Shown here: piece after piece, positions 59,801 through 64,000 of the stretch | Position numbering within the stretch: the stretch's first letter is position 1 | Layout: each line of letters begins with the position of its first letter | From: Hemicordylus capensis | Taxonomy: Eukaryota; Chordata; Lepidosauria; Squamata; Cordylidae | Reading direction: 5' to 3' | DNA length: 64,000 nucleotides | Assembly: GCF_027244095.1 (NCBI RefSeq) | Contig: NC_069669.1 | Span: forward strand, 4,304,501-4,368,500 | Program-made: the position numbers and the translations under genes | Notes under the pieces: model-generated | The model's database searches: none | What the model saw: only the letters and a program-made list of their open reading frames with translations | Told to the model about the DNA's origin: nothing

Positions 59801-62800
59801 ATGCAGGTGACCGGAGTGGAAGACGACAGCCGGGCCCTGAACATCATCATTCACAAGCCAGCCTCCAGCCCCCATTCCCGACCCTTCCCCATCCTTCAGG
59901 CCACCTTCATCTTTTCAGACCATATTCGCTGCATCATTGCAAAGCAGCGCCTAGCAAAAGGTCGTATCCAGGCTCGCCGGATGAAAATGCAGAGAATAGC
60001 AGGTAACTTGCTGCTTCCTAATGGTTTGTTTCCCTGTGGCTTGTCACGTTTTGTTGCTTTGCATCTTTGTTGTTGAAACGGCAGACAAGGTAAACAGGTA
60101 AAAACATGGTAAACCATGGTAAAAAGGTGACCAACTGAAAAGCCACCTCTGGGGTGCGTGCACTACTATTAAATATTTGTTCCTTTGGAATGCACATCAG
60201 CTTGCTTATGGCTGTGCTCTTGCACAAATCCATTCACTTTAATGGGGCTCATGCATAAGAACTTTAGGGAAAAGCCCTGCTGGATGAGGCTTCATGCAAA
60301 TATATTTGGGAATCCTGCAAGTAGAGGGAAGAAGGCGATGACTCCTCCCATTGGTGTTCCCCCACACCAGGTGTTCAGGGGCAGGCCCCCTCTGATCCTG
60401 ACAGAAATATACAGCTATCCAGGTTAGTAGCCACACAGGAGAACTTCCCAATGGATGCTGCCCTGTGAGCCAGAGCAGTCTCCCACTCAGCCACCCTTAA
60501 TGGTACCCCAAACCTGCTGCCTGAAATGCTCATCTTGTGTCTAAGCAGCCTCTGTCCATCCTGCTTTAGGGATCTAGATTGGGGTTTTGTTTGTTTGCTT
60601 TCAAAGGAAGCTCTACACCAGGACTGCAGAACTGTGGCCCTTCTGCAGATGTTGGACTACAAGTCCCATAATCCCTGATTATTGGCCTCTATGCCTAGGG
60701 ATGATGGGTGCTGTAGTCCAAGAACAGCTGAAAAGCCGAAGTTATGCAGCCCTATTCTGCTTTTAGTGCCTCAAGCAACTGGTGTTATGAATGCCTTGTT
60801 AGTTTCTGTAATACCCAGTGTCGGTTCTGTGGCAAAAAAATATTAAAATAATCTTCCTTCCCATGTGCTGATGAAGTCCTTTTTCAGACAGACTAGATTC
60901 TCCCTCCCCCAATGCAGTGTTTTGTTTGTTGATTGTTAAATTTATATACTGCCTTTCATTAAAACAATCCCAAGGCGGTTTACAGCAAAATTTAAATACA
61001 AGATTGTAGAAAAGACACAATTAAAATATTAAGGTAAAAATATAAAACAAATCTGATTAAAAATATAAAACACAAGCATAAAAGCAATACAAAGAGCAGC
61101 AGCAGATATCAGCACTTGCTGATATCCTGACTAATCCAGTAGAGCAAGTCCTATTGACAGTTAGTAGTAGGACTTGAATAGTACTATTGAGAAAAGTAGT
61201 TTGGGTGTCAGCCAATGAGGCTGTTCACACAATCCAAAGCTGGGTAGGACAAGGGTGGAGGGTTGTGCTTGCAGGGTGGGGGTAGGGGTGGGGGGTTGTG
61301 CCACAGTTGTGCACTGGAATCTCCAAGGAACTCTTTTCATGTGAAATGATCTTTCTCAGAGCAACAGGGTTGCAAGATCTGTGAAAAGCAGCATGTAAAT
61401 AGTCTTAATAATAATTCCAGGATTAAATCCTTCAGATGATAATAATTTCGATTTCTATACCGCCCTTCCAAAAATAGTTCAGGGCGGTTTACACAGAAAA
61501 AATAATAAATAAATAAAATGGCTCCCTGTCCCCAAAGGGCTCACATTCTAAAATGAAACATAAGATAGACACCAGCAACAGTCACTGGAAGTACTGTGCT
61601 GGGGGTGGATAGGGCCATGTATGCATGTTTGCGTGTGCAAATCCAGTCAACTAAGCCATACAGCTTACATGTTAAGTCAAGCCTGGTTTTGATAAGTGGC
61701 AGTTGGGGTTCTTCAGTCAGTACAGATTTTTGTGTCTTGGAAAAAGGTATCCATAAGGAAAAAGGTATCCTTATGAGATAAGGCTATAGCATCTGGGGCT
61801 TTTTAGTCTGGAAAAGAAGCAAGTACAGGGTGACATGATAGAGATGTATAAAATGATACATAGAGTAGAGAAGAGTATACAGAGAGAAGCTTTTCTTCCT
61901 CTCACAATACTAGAACCAGGGTCCATCCCATGAAACTGAAGGTCGGGAAATTTAGGACCGACAAAAGGAAGTACTTTTCCACACTTAATGAATATATGGA
62001 ATTCTCTTCCTTGGAATGTGGTGATGGCCACTATCTTGGATGGCTTTAAAAGAGGGCTTGGACAAATTCATGGAGGACGGATCTATCAATAGCTACTAGT
62101 CTGGCTATAGGCCACCTCTAGACCCAGAGGCAAGATGCCTCTAAACACCAGTTGCTTGGGAGCAACATCAGGAAAGTTTCTCACCTTTTGCCTGTGAGAT
62201 TCTCAGAAGCCACAGTGGGCCACTGTGTGAAATAGTGTGCTGGACCAGATAAGCCTTGGGCCTGATCCAGCTGGGCTGTTCTTACGTTCTCATGTCTTCC
62301 ATTTGCACTCAGCTCTCCTGGACCTTCCAGTCCAACCTGCGAATGAAGTGATGGGCTTTGGGCACAGCTCTTCTTCTACAGTCCAGCACCTGCCATTCAG
62401 GTTTTATGACCAGTCCCGACGTGGCAGCTGTGACCCTGCTGTGCAGCGCTCTGTATTTGCATCCGTTGACAAAGTCCCAGGTAAGACCCCCTTCCCACCC
62501 CACCTGACTGGCTCTCATTTGGTAGGATCCTGTATCATAAGATCATTAACACTGGAAAGTTGAAATAATCTGCCAGAAAACCTTGGCAAGTTACTTCCTG
62601 TCGCTTTAATATATGCATATAATTTTTAGAGTGCTTCACCTACATTATTGCTGTAAATGTTTACAACAACCCTTCATGGTAGGCAAATGTTAGCTCCCTA
62701 TTTCAGATGGGAGGGCTGCATCTAAGGGACTTTGCTTGCTTTAAGTCACCTAATGAGGCAGAAGCAAGATTCTGTCTTCCCGATTCATACTACACTACAC

Positions 62801-63762
62801 CAGACTTAATATTGTAATACTTCAGATTCCAGCAAAAGCTGTGGCTTCAATTGGCTAGCTTGGATACAGTGGCTTTTTTTGGTTCTGCTCCTTATTCCTC
62901 AGTTTTCTGGTGTGAAGAAGGTAACACGACTGCATTGGAATGCATGCTCCTTTCAAGTTGATTTTGACACACAAGTCGGCTGAGAACTCCACTGTATTAG
63001 ATTACTCTTTTATGGCCGTGTTTCTGGGTGGCAGGAGGCTCTCTGTGCCTTTCCCCCCACTCTGTTGTCTTCTCTGGGAAATGTGAATATCCTTGCGTTT
63101 AAAAGTTCTTCCAGGCATGTGTGTGTGTGAGAGAGAGAGCTTTGCTCTGTCCTGGCTTCTTCAGCATTTTTTGCTGCCTTTAGAGAGAAGGCAAGGTAAA
63201 ATGGAAAATAACAGAAGGCAGGCTTTCATGCAACTGAGCCCCAAACTTTGCATTCCTATCTCTGCTATACTGTTCTTTTAACTAAAAAAGCCTTTATTTG
63301 CTTAGGGTAAAGCTAAAACTCGAATTTGCATGAAAACTGGCTTAGATGAATTTAAAGAACAATAGCTTGGTACTTTGGGTTCTGTTAGTTACATGCAGAG
63401 TTTGAATCTGTTAGAACTCCCTTCCAGTTTGCAAAGTCCTGCTATCCTCAACTTTTTAAAATTCTCATCAGCTGATGTAGTCTGTGCTTTTGTGCACACA
63501 CAGATTCTTGTTTCTGTCCCTTCTCTGCACAGGCGTTCATGTTGGTTTAAAGAAAAGTCGTTCTATGGCAGCAGGAGCAGCTAGAGACAGCTCCTCTGGC
63601 TTGATGAGAATGAGTGGAGGCCTTTCTGGTCCTGACAAATCTGAGACCCCTTTAAATAGCCCTCAAGAACCATGCCATTGTTTTCCATGGCACAAGGCCT
63701 TGTTCTGTGACAATTCCTTTGTTTGCATCCTCTGTGCACTGAGTAGAGCAAATGTTCTGTAA
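20453..63762 (+). CDS. CLEC16A: CLEC16A, endolysosomal / mitophagy regulator (22 coding exons seen; gene runs past the window)
   Basis: CLEC16A (fly Ema, worm GOP-1) is a cytosolic/endosomal protein that works with the RNF41-USP8 ubiquitin system in mitophagy and with HOPS in endolysosomal maturation; despite its name it has no functional C-type lectin domain. Exons 20453-20532, 24228-24356, 25364-25497, 26700-26848, 28954-29059, 31437-31560, 33057-33231, 37228-37281, 38432-38545, 42242-42452, 42726-42840, 43772-43872, 45628-45750, 46145-46254, 48172-48216, 49931-49981, 50480-50608, 54568-54688, 58528-58679, 59798-60002 and 62313-62480 join in phase to 865 codons and match mammalian CLEC16A almost residue for residue. 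The N-terminal FPL domain spans roughly residues 50-200. The Ser-rich C-terminal tail of the long mammalian isoform (about 1050 residues) is not in the window. An exon at 63533-63762 gives a different end (941 residues in total). Confidence 0.97.
20735..21292 (-). repeat. L2-tail-bearing repeats with (GATA)n
   Basis: TATATACCACCTTTCAACA and the reverse of the AGAGGCACC unit (GCTCACAATCT, AAAGGTGCCTCTTTG) occur twice. GATA repeat at 21100-21122. Confidence 0.55.
21477..21934 (-). repeat. Composite SINE interrupted by a hAT-type MITE
   Basis: The SINE is in reverse orientation and is split at 21538/21673 by a 134-bp palindromic element. A second tRNA-type SINE end and a CR1-like end follow (to about 22,115). 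Confidence 0.75.
21539..21672. mobile_element. Palindromic hAT-type MITE inside a SINE
   Basis: Ends CAGAGCTGCTCAGTTTC and GTTGAGCAACCCTG. Flanking 8-mers GTGTACAC and GTCTATGC are diverged duplications of the SINE's GTCTACAC. Confidence 0.7.
22829..22965. mobile_element. Palindromic hAT-type MITE
   Basis: Ends CAGGACTGCTCAGCTTAG and GAAGTTGAGCAGCCC. Target duplication is not clear. Confidence 0.6.
23085..23420. repeat. Unclassified interspersed repeat, copy A
   Basis: Shares GCCAGCCAT.ATTTGTGGTC, GGCACA.AGGCAGAGGGC and GAGACTTCTGGGTAGGAG-type blocks with 43985-44310. An L2-like tail is inserted at about 23,205-23,260. Confidence 0.55.
23815..24058 (+). repeat. L2-tail-bearing repeat unit
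   Basis: Nearly identical in layout to 9786-10015, with GCAGGGGGAGAGCAACTGGC and GATTGTGAGCCCTTTGGGGA. Confidence 0.6.
24228..24356 (+). CDS. CLEC16A: CLEC16A coding exon 2
   Basis: Acceptor TTTTTTTAG and donor GTAAGT bracket [20 protein letters not shown] and [20 protein letters not shown]. The FPL domain begins here. Confidence 0.97.
25156..25330 (-). repeat. RTE/BovB LINE ORF2 C-terminal fragment
   Basis: The minus strand encodes [28 protein letters not shown] and RHQLDST, matching the BovB C-terminus pattern. It ends about 30 bases before CLEC16A exon 3. Confidence 0.75.
25364..25497 (+). CDS. CLEC16A: CLEC16A coding exon 3
   Basis: Encodes [20 protein letters not shown] and [20 protein letters not shown] (FPL domain), with acceptor GTGTTCTAG and donor GTAAGT. 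The acceptor is about 20-30 bases after a BovB LINE fragment. Confidence 0.97.
25853..26065 (+). repeat. tRNA-derived SINE
   Basis: GTGTGGTGTAATGGTTAGTG and CTCTGGGCCAGTCACTTATC; same family as 13232-13470. Confidence 0.75.
26700..26848 (+). CDS. CLEC16A: CLEC16A coding exon 4
   Basis: Encodes [20 protein letters not shown] and [20 protein letters not shown] (FPL domain), and ends GAG|GTAAGC in phase 0. Confidence 0.97.
26882..27312. mobile_element. Tc1/mariner (Tigger-like) nonautonomous element, tentative
   Basis: The left end CCTCGTTAATCACG and the inverted right end AAACTTGCTATCTGTGGG resemble the ends of 53680-54097 (CTCGATATCCATGG). The interior shows repeated AAAATGGC motifs. Confidence 0.5.
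27500..27780 (-). repeat. L2-type LINE tail
   Basis: GCATTTGTAAGCTACACTTC is followed by an A-rich stretch with AATAAA-type runs, in reverse orientation. Confidence 0.45.
28221..28682 (+). repeat. Composite SINE containing a reverse Sauria-type SINE
   Basis: The composite SINE (28221-28237 and 28490-28682) is split near its 5' end by a Sauria-type SINE in reverse orientation (28238-28489, from GTTGTTGTGCCGTCGAGTCG to GCGCTGCGCCATTAGG). Confidence 0.7.
28954..29059 (+). CDS. CLEC16A: CLEC16A coding exon 5
   Basis: Encodes [20 protein letters not shown] then [15 protein letters not shown], with acceptor CTCTTTCAG and donor GTAAGT. Confidence 0.97.
29060..31436 (+). other. CLEC16A intron 5
   Basis: Apart from the CT microsatellite, the only repeat-like segment I recognise is at 30383-30500 (GGGGTAGCTGTGTTGG...GTAGTGCCTTAATGACTTAC), an old widespread amniote repeat. 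The rest looks single-copy and I see no gene. Confidence 0.5.
29792..29841. repeat. (CT)25 microsatellite
   Basis: A perfect CT run in CLEC16A intron 5. Confidence 0.97.
31437..31560 (+). CDS. CLEC16A: CLEC16A coding exon 6
   Basis: Encodes [20 protein letters not shown] and [20 protein letters not shown], with acceptor TTTCTCTTCAG and donor GTAAGT. The junction reads V-DNQ, where the human protein as I recall it reads VSLDNQ. Confidence 0.96.
32090..32180 (-). repeat. Penelope-like element remnant with hammerhead-like motif, tentative
   Basis: The minus strand reads CTGAAGGCGGC...GATAGCTGAAACGCGTATCG. This resembles the decayed CTGATGA...GAAAC core of hammerhead ribozymes carried by Penelope-like retroelements. 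Confidence 0.35.
32232..32682 (+). repeat. Two SINEs in tandem
   Basis: A SINE of the 13232 family (to 32430) is followed by the 3' two-thirds of a composite SINE (32455-32682). Confidence 0.7.
32881..33016. mobile_element. 136-bp TIR MITE with TA duplication
   Basis: Ends CCGTGTTTCCCCTAAAATAA and TTATTTTCGGGGAAACAGGG, flanked by TA on both sides, as expected for a Tc1/mariner-type element. It ends 40 bases before CLEC16A exon 7. Confidence 0.75.
33057..33231 (+). CDS. CLEC16A: CLEC16A coding exon 7
   Basis: Encodes [20 protein letters not shown] and [20 protein letters not shown], ending NQDK in phase 0. A palindromic DNA element (32881-33016) ends about 40 bases before the exon. Confidence 0.97.
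33665..34010 (-). repeat. L2-derived LINE 3' region
   Basis: GTAGATTTGTACACTGCCCC, an A-rich stretch, and GTGGCAACTGCAGATGGACC, a block common at the 3' end of squamate L2-like LINEs, in reverse. Confidence 0.5.
34332..35110 (-). mobile_element. Probable solo LTR (retroviral or gypsy-like fossil)
   Basis: Read on the minus strand it begins TGTAATGATC and ends CAGCTAACA, with an AATAAA signal about three-quarters along. No internal region or primer site is attached, so it looks like a solo LTR. Family is undetermined. No clear target duplication was seen, so the ends are approximate. Confidence 0.5.
36023..36295. repeat. Two diverged tandem units of about 130-140 bp
   Basis: GAACCAAAT..GGTACAGTT, ATCCACCCCAATTCAAGA and CTAACTTGT recur in the same order at 36023-36150 and 36153-36295. 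Confidence 0.65.
37041..37177. mobile_element. Palindromic hAT-type MITE with perfect 8-bp duplication
   Basis: Ends CAGGACTGCACAATTTTGG and CCAAGGTTGGGCAACCTTG, flanked by TGCTAACT at 37033-37040 and 37178-37185. It lies 50 bases before CLEC16A exon 8. Confidence 0.8.
37228..37281 (+). CDS. CLEC16A: CLEC16A coding exon 8
   Basis: A 54-base exon encodes [18 protein letters not shown] between TTTGCTCCTTAG and GTATGT; mammals have GGERPKISLPVSLYLLSQ. Confidence 0.96.
37405..37862 (-). repeat. Two reverse tRNA-derived SINEs, the first carrying a 43-bp LINE tail
   Basis: SINE at 37405-37655 with an insertion at 37512-37554, then a second diverged SINE at about 37,665-37,862. Confidence 0.65.
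37512..37554 (-). mobile_element. 43-bp LINE 3'-end insertion
   Basis: Flanked by a perfect 10-bp duplication CAGAGAGAAG (37502-37511, 37555-37564). Read in reverse it is GGTCTAATGACCGTAAATAA followed by an ATTACA-repeat tail, as expected for a severely 5'-truncated LINE. Confidence 0.7.
38432..38545 (+). CDS. CLEC16A: CLEC16A coding exon 9
   Basis: Encodes [20 protein letters not shown] then [18 protein letters not shown], with acceptor CTCCTTTGCAG and donor GTAAGT. Confidence 0.96.
39236..39835 (+). repeat. L2 LINE ORF2 end and 3' tail, split by a palindromic MITE
   Basis: L2-like C-terminal coding sequence (39236-39507) and tail (39633-39835, ending GGGTGGTATATAAATGAAA) flank a palindromic element (39508-39632) with ACTACAACTCCCATCA in both arms. 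Confidence 0.65.
41068..41255 (-). repeat. tRNA-derived SINE
   Basis: Reverse copy: AGGAAGTTGCCTTGGACCGA to GCATGCAAAGCAGATGCTCT. Confidence 0.7.
41557..41878 (-). repeat. Composite 5S/tRNA-type SINE, full length
   Basis: Reverse copy from AGGAAGCTGCCTTCTACCGG to the 5S-like head (CAGACCCTGCTTAGCAAAGG) and ACCAGACCAGCTCTCC. This is among the most complete copies here. Confidence 0.8.
42242..42452 (+). CDS. CLEC16A: CLEC16A coding exon 10, charged linker
   Basis: Encodes [20 protein letters not shown] then a Lys/Glu-rich low-complexity stretch ([15 protein letters not shown]) and GIKPSGESE. This acidic loop is the most variable part of the protein. Confidence 0.95.
42726..42840 (+). CDS. CLEC16A: CLEC16A coding exon 11
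   Basis: Encodes [20 protein letters not shown] then [17 protein letters not shown]. It lacks a few residues relative to mammals in the variable segment. Donor is GTATGG. Confidence 0.93.
43772..43872 (+). CDS. CLEC16A: CLEC16A coding exon 12
   Basis: Encodes [20 protein letters not shown] then [13 protein letters not shown], with acceptor CCCTCTCCCAG and donor GTAAGG. Confidence 0.96.
43985..44310. repeat. Unclassified interspersed repeat, copy B
   Basis: See copy A at 23085-23420. Begins near AATCCACACATTTAGGCTTC and runs to GTGTCCTGCTCACCAGAGAG. Confidence 0.55.
45628..45750 (+). CDS. CLEC16A: CLEC16A coding exon 13
   Basis: Encodes [20 protein letters not shown] then [17 protein letters not shown], with acceptor TTTCTTCAAG and donor GTAGAG. 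Confidence 0.95.
46145..46254 (+). CDS. CLEC16A: CLEC16A coding exon 14
   Basis: Encodes [20 protein letters not shown] then [17 protein letters not shown], with acceptor CCTCCCATAG and donor GTGAGT. Confidence 0.96.
46455..47045 (+). repeat. L2 LINE ORF2 C-terminus and 3' tail
   Basis: Translates in part to TSRLDYCN and [12 protein letters not shown], the L2 C-terminal signature, followed by a T-rich 3' end and GTAAACCGCCCAGACAC. Confidence 0.75.
47115..47850. repeat. SINE cluster in alternating orientation
   Basis: A reverse SINE (47115-47270), a full plus-strand composite SINE (47272-47572) and a diverged reverse SINE (47655-47850). Confidence 0.65.
47927..48020 (-). repeat. (GATT)n and L2-type tail
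   Basis: GATTGATTGATTGATTGATT precedes TATGCCGCTCTTCCAAAAAT, the reverse L2 end. Confidence 0.6.
48172..48216 (+). CDS. CLEC16A: CLEC16A coding exon 15 (45 nt)
   Basis: Encodes [15 protein letters not shown], phase 0 at both ends; mammals have [15 protein letters not shown]. Confidence 0.95.
49206..49425 (+). repeat. CR1-like LINE 3' end
   Basis: GTGGCTACTAGTCTTGTTGG, GTGGGCTTCCCAGAGACATC and AATCCAGCAGGGCTCCT, same family as 61777-62298. Confidence 0.6.
49575..49676 (+). CDS. CLEC16A: Candidate CLEC16A cassette exon (102 nt, in frame)
   Basis: Between exons 15 and 16, ATCTTCTTTTCCAG precedes and GTGAGC follows exactly 34 open codons ([20 protein letters not shown] then [14 protein letters not shown]). 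Both ends are phase 0, as required by the flanking exons, so inclusion would add a basic, Gln/Lys-rich insert between RRFYK and GEEIFLDMF. It does not resemble any repeat in the window. I do not recall this segment in the reference human protein. It could be a tissue-specific exon or a chance combination. Confidence 0.5.
49931..49981 (+). CDS. CLEC16A: CLEC16A coding exon 16 (51 nt)
   Basis: Encodes [17 protein letters not shown], phase 0 at both ends, with acceptor TTTTTCTTCAAAG and donor GTAAGT; mammals have [17 protein letters not shown]. Confidence 0.95.
50131..50266. mobile_element. Palindromic hAT-type MITE with perfect 8-bp duplication, in a SINE
   Basis: Inverted ends CAGGCCTGCTCAACTT and AAGTTGAGCAGGCCTG are perfect. 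Flanked by GTCTACAC at 50123-50130 and 50267-50274. The flanks are a reverse tRNA-derived SINE (about 50,080-50,350). Confidence 0.85.
50480..50608 (+). CDS. CLEC16A: CLEC16A coding exon 17
   Basis: Encodes [20 protein letters not shown] and [20 protein letters not shown], with acceptor CTTTCCCAG and donor GTGAGT. Confidence 0.97.
51120..51945 (+). repeat. L2 LINE 3' ends and a reverse SINE
   Basis: L2-like 3' sequence at 51120-51480, and an L2 tail (GTAAACCTCCCTGAGCC, AATAAATGAATAAATAAAT) at 51785-51865 lying within a SINE in reverse (51690-51945). Confidence 0.5.
52775..53300 (+). repeat. L2 LINE ORF2 C-terminal region, decayed
   Basis: TCCAGACTAGATCAATGAAA and the block around 53,020-53,220 follow the L2 C-terminal pattern, with many changes. 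Confidence 0.5.
53680..54097. mobile_element. Tc1/mariner (Tigger-like) nonautonomous element, tentative
   Basis: The left end has GTGGATCTGTGGATTCGTG and TATCTGCGG. The right end inverted reads TACAGGAGAACCTCGATATC. See 26882-27312 for a relative. Confidence 0.5.
54568..54688 (+). CDS. CLEC16A: CLEC16A coding exon 18
   Basis: Encodes [20 protein letters not shown] and [20 protein letters not shown], with acceptor TTGCCTCCAG and donor GTGAGT. Confidence 0.97.
55860..56950. repeat. CR1-like LINE copies, one plus and one minus
   Basis: Plus copy at 55860-56600 and a minus copy at 56685-56950, starting AACAGCCCTACCAGATCAGG. Confidence 0.6.
56951..58527 (+). other. CLEC16A intron 18, distal part
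   Basis: No gene, repeat family or regulatory element that I can name. Short open frames here lack protein-like features. Confidence 0.5.
58528..58679 (+). CDS. CLEC16A: CLEC16A coding exon 19
   Basis: Encodes [20 protein letters not shown] and [20 protein letters not shown], ending in phase 0 at GTGAGT. Confidence 0.97.
59480..59680 (-). repeat. tRNA-derived SINE, diverged
   Basis: TGACAGCAGCTCTCCAAGGT and GCTCTGCCCCTGAGCTCTCA in reverse. A partial hAT-type palindrome lies just before it at 59336-59397. Confidence 0.6.
59798..60002 (+). CDS. CLEC16A: CLEC16A coding exon 20
   Basis: Encodes [40 protein letters not shown] and [19 protein letters not shown], ending in phase 1 at GTAACT. Confidence 0.97.
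60619..60754. mobile_element. Palindromic hAT-type MITE
   Basis: CAGGACTGCAGAACTGTGG left end, preceded by CTCTACAC. The right end is diverged. Confidence 0.6.
60915..61130 (-). repeat. L2-type LINE tail
   Basis: GTTAAATTTATATACTGCCTTTC then an A-rich stretch, in reverse. A related unit follows at 61436-61620 (TATACCGCCCTTCCAAAAAT, GGCTCCCTGTCCCCAAAGGG). Confidence 0.6.
61777..62298 (+). repeat. CR1-like LINE, ORF2 C-terminus and 3' end
   Basis: Encodes part of the [11 protein letters not shown] pattern of CR1 ORF2 and ends CCAGCTGGGCTGTTCTTACG, directly before CLEC16A exon 21 (62313). Confidence 0.75.
62313..62480 (+). CDS. CLEC16A: CLEC16A coding exon 21
   Basis: Encodes [20 protein letters not shown] and [20 protein letters not shown] then [12 protein letters not shown], ending in phase 1 at GTAAGA. 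Confidence 0.97.
63533..63762 (+). CDS. CLEC16A: Candidate CLEC16A alternative terminal exon
   Basis: A long pyrimidine tract ending TCTCTGCACAG precedes a phase-1-compatible open frame of 76 complete codons to TAA at 63760-63762. It begins [20 protein letters not shown] and continues with [14 protein letters not shown]. The mammalian long isoform continues from KVPG with FAVAQCINQHSS instead, and no such sequence is seen here. The exon therefore probably ends a short isoform, or is spliced onward from an internal donor not identified. Its N-terminal half looks protein-like; the Cys-rich last third looks like read-through. Confidence 0.5.
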
Positions 63763-63781
63763 AACCTTTTTAAGTTTGCAG

Positions 63782-64000
63782 AGGGAGAGCTGGTCTTGTG
63801 GTAACGAGTATGAATCAAGCATAATCAATTATGCTTTGCTAAGCAGGGTCCACCTTGATTTGCATTTGGATGGAAAACTACATGTTTGCGCTGTAGGATA
63901 TTCCCCTTAGGGAATGGGACCATACTTCATTGGGTATTTAGGAACCTGGGTATCTAGGTCCCAGGTTCAGTCCCTTACATCTCCAGCTAGAGCTGGGAAA
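63782..64000 (+). repeat. Composite 5S/tRNA-type SINE, cut by the window end
   Basis: GGAGAGCTGGTCTTGTGGTA and GCTAAGCAGGGTCCACCTTG (5S-like head), then a diverged tRNA-like part. A short ATAATCAATTATG duplication lies within the head. Confidence 0.75.

Overview
The window is vertebrate nuclear DNA, almost certainly from a squamate reptile (most likely a lizard). The host genes are split into short exons with GT-AG introns. The introns are packed with repeats typical of squamates: tRNA-derived SINEs with RTE/BovB-like tails, a composite SINE whose 5' part resembles 5S rRNA, L2 and CR1 LINE ends, and short palindromic hAT-type DNA elements. No bacterial-style operon, CRISPR array or phage was seen.

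Three host genes lie in the order CIITA (+), DEXI (-), CLEC16A (+), the same block as human 16p13.13. CIITA (44 to about 15,650) enters the window already in progress. Two proline/serine-rich exons come first, then the 1.7-kb NACHT exon (3091-4768), a linker exon and seven leucine-rich-repeat and C-terminal exons, with the stop at 13570. A 3'UTR intron appears to follow the stop. DEXI is a single 88-codon frame on the minus strand (18765-19031). CLEC16A begins at 20453 and runs off the right edge. Its first 21 coding exons (865 codons) can be joined without a phase error. A further exon at 63533-63762 either continues the gene or ends a short isoform.

The GC-rich stretch between DEXI and CLEC16A (about 19,030-20,590) is a divergent promoter region. 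It holds a CTCF-like site and a CCAAT box on the DEXI side. On the CLEC16A side it holds an upstream ORF whose start codon lies in a YY1-like motif. CIITA and DEXI converge, with likely polyadenylation sites at about 15.63 kb and 16.47 kb. CIITA is the master coactivator of MHC class II genes, DEXI is a small membrane-type protein of unclear function, and CLEC16A acts in endolysosomal traffic and mitophagy. They are linked by conserved synteny and, in human, by shared autoimmune association, not by one pathway.

No wholly new biological system was found. The best leads are an undescribed-looking in-frame 102-nt cassette exon in CLEC16A (49575-49676), an alternative terminal exon (63533-63762), a three-copy MITE family confined to CIITA introns with CCTGG duplications, a 657-bp terminal-inverted-repeat element, a 279-bp unknown insert with perfect 14-bp duplications, and repeated hAT-MITE insertion into the same spot of a SINE. 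All coordinates were read by eye. Exon edges were set by splice motifs, codon phase and remembered mammalian protein sequences. Repeat edges are approximate unless a target-site duplication is stated.
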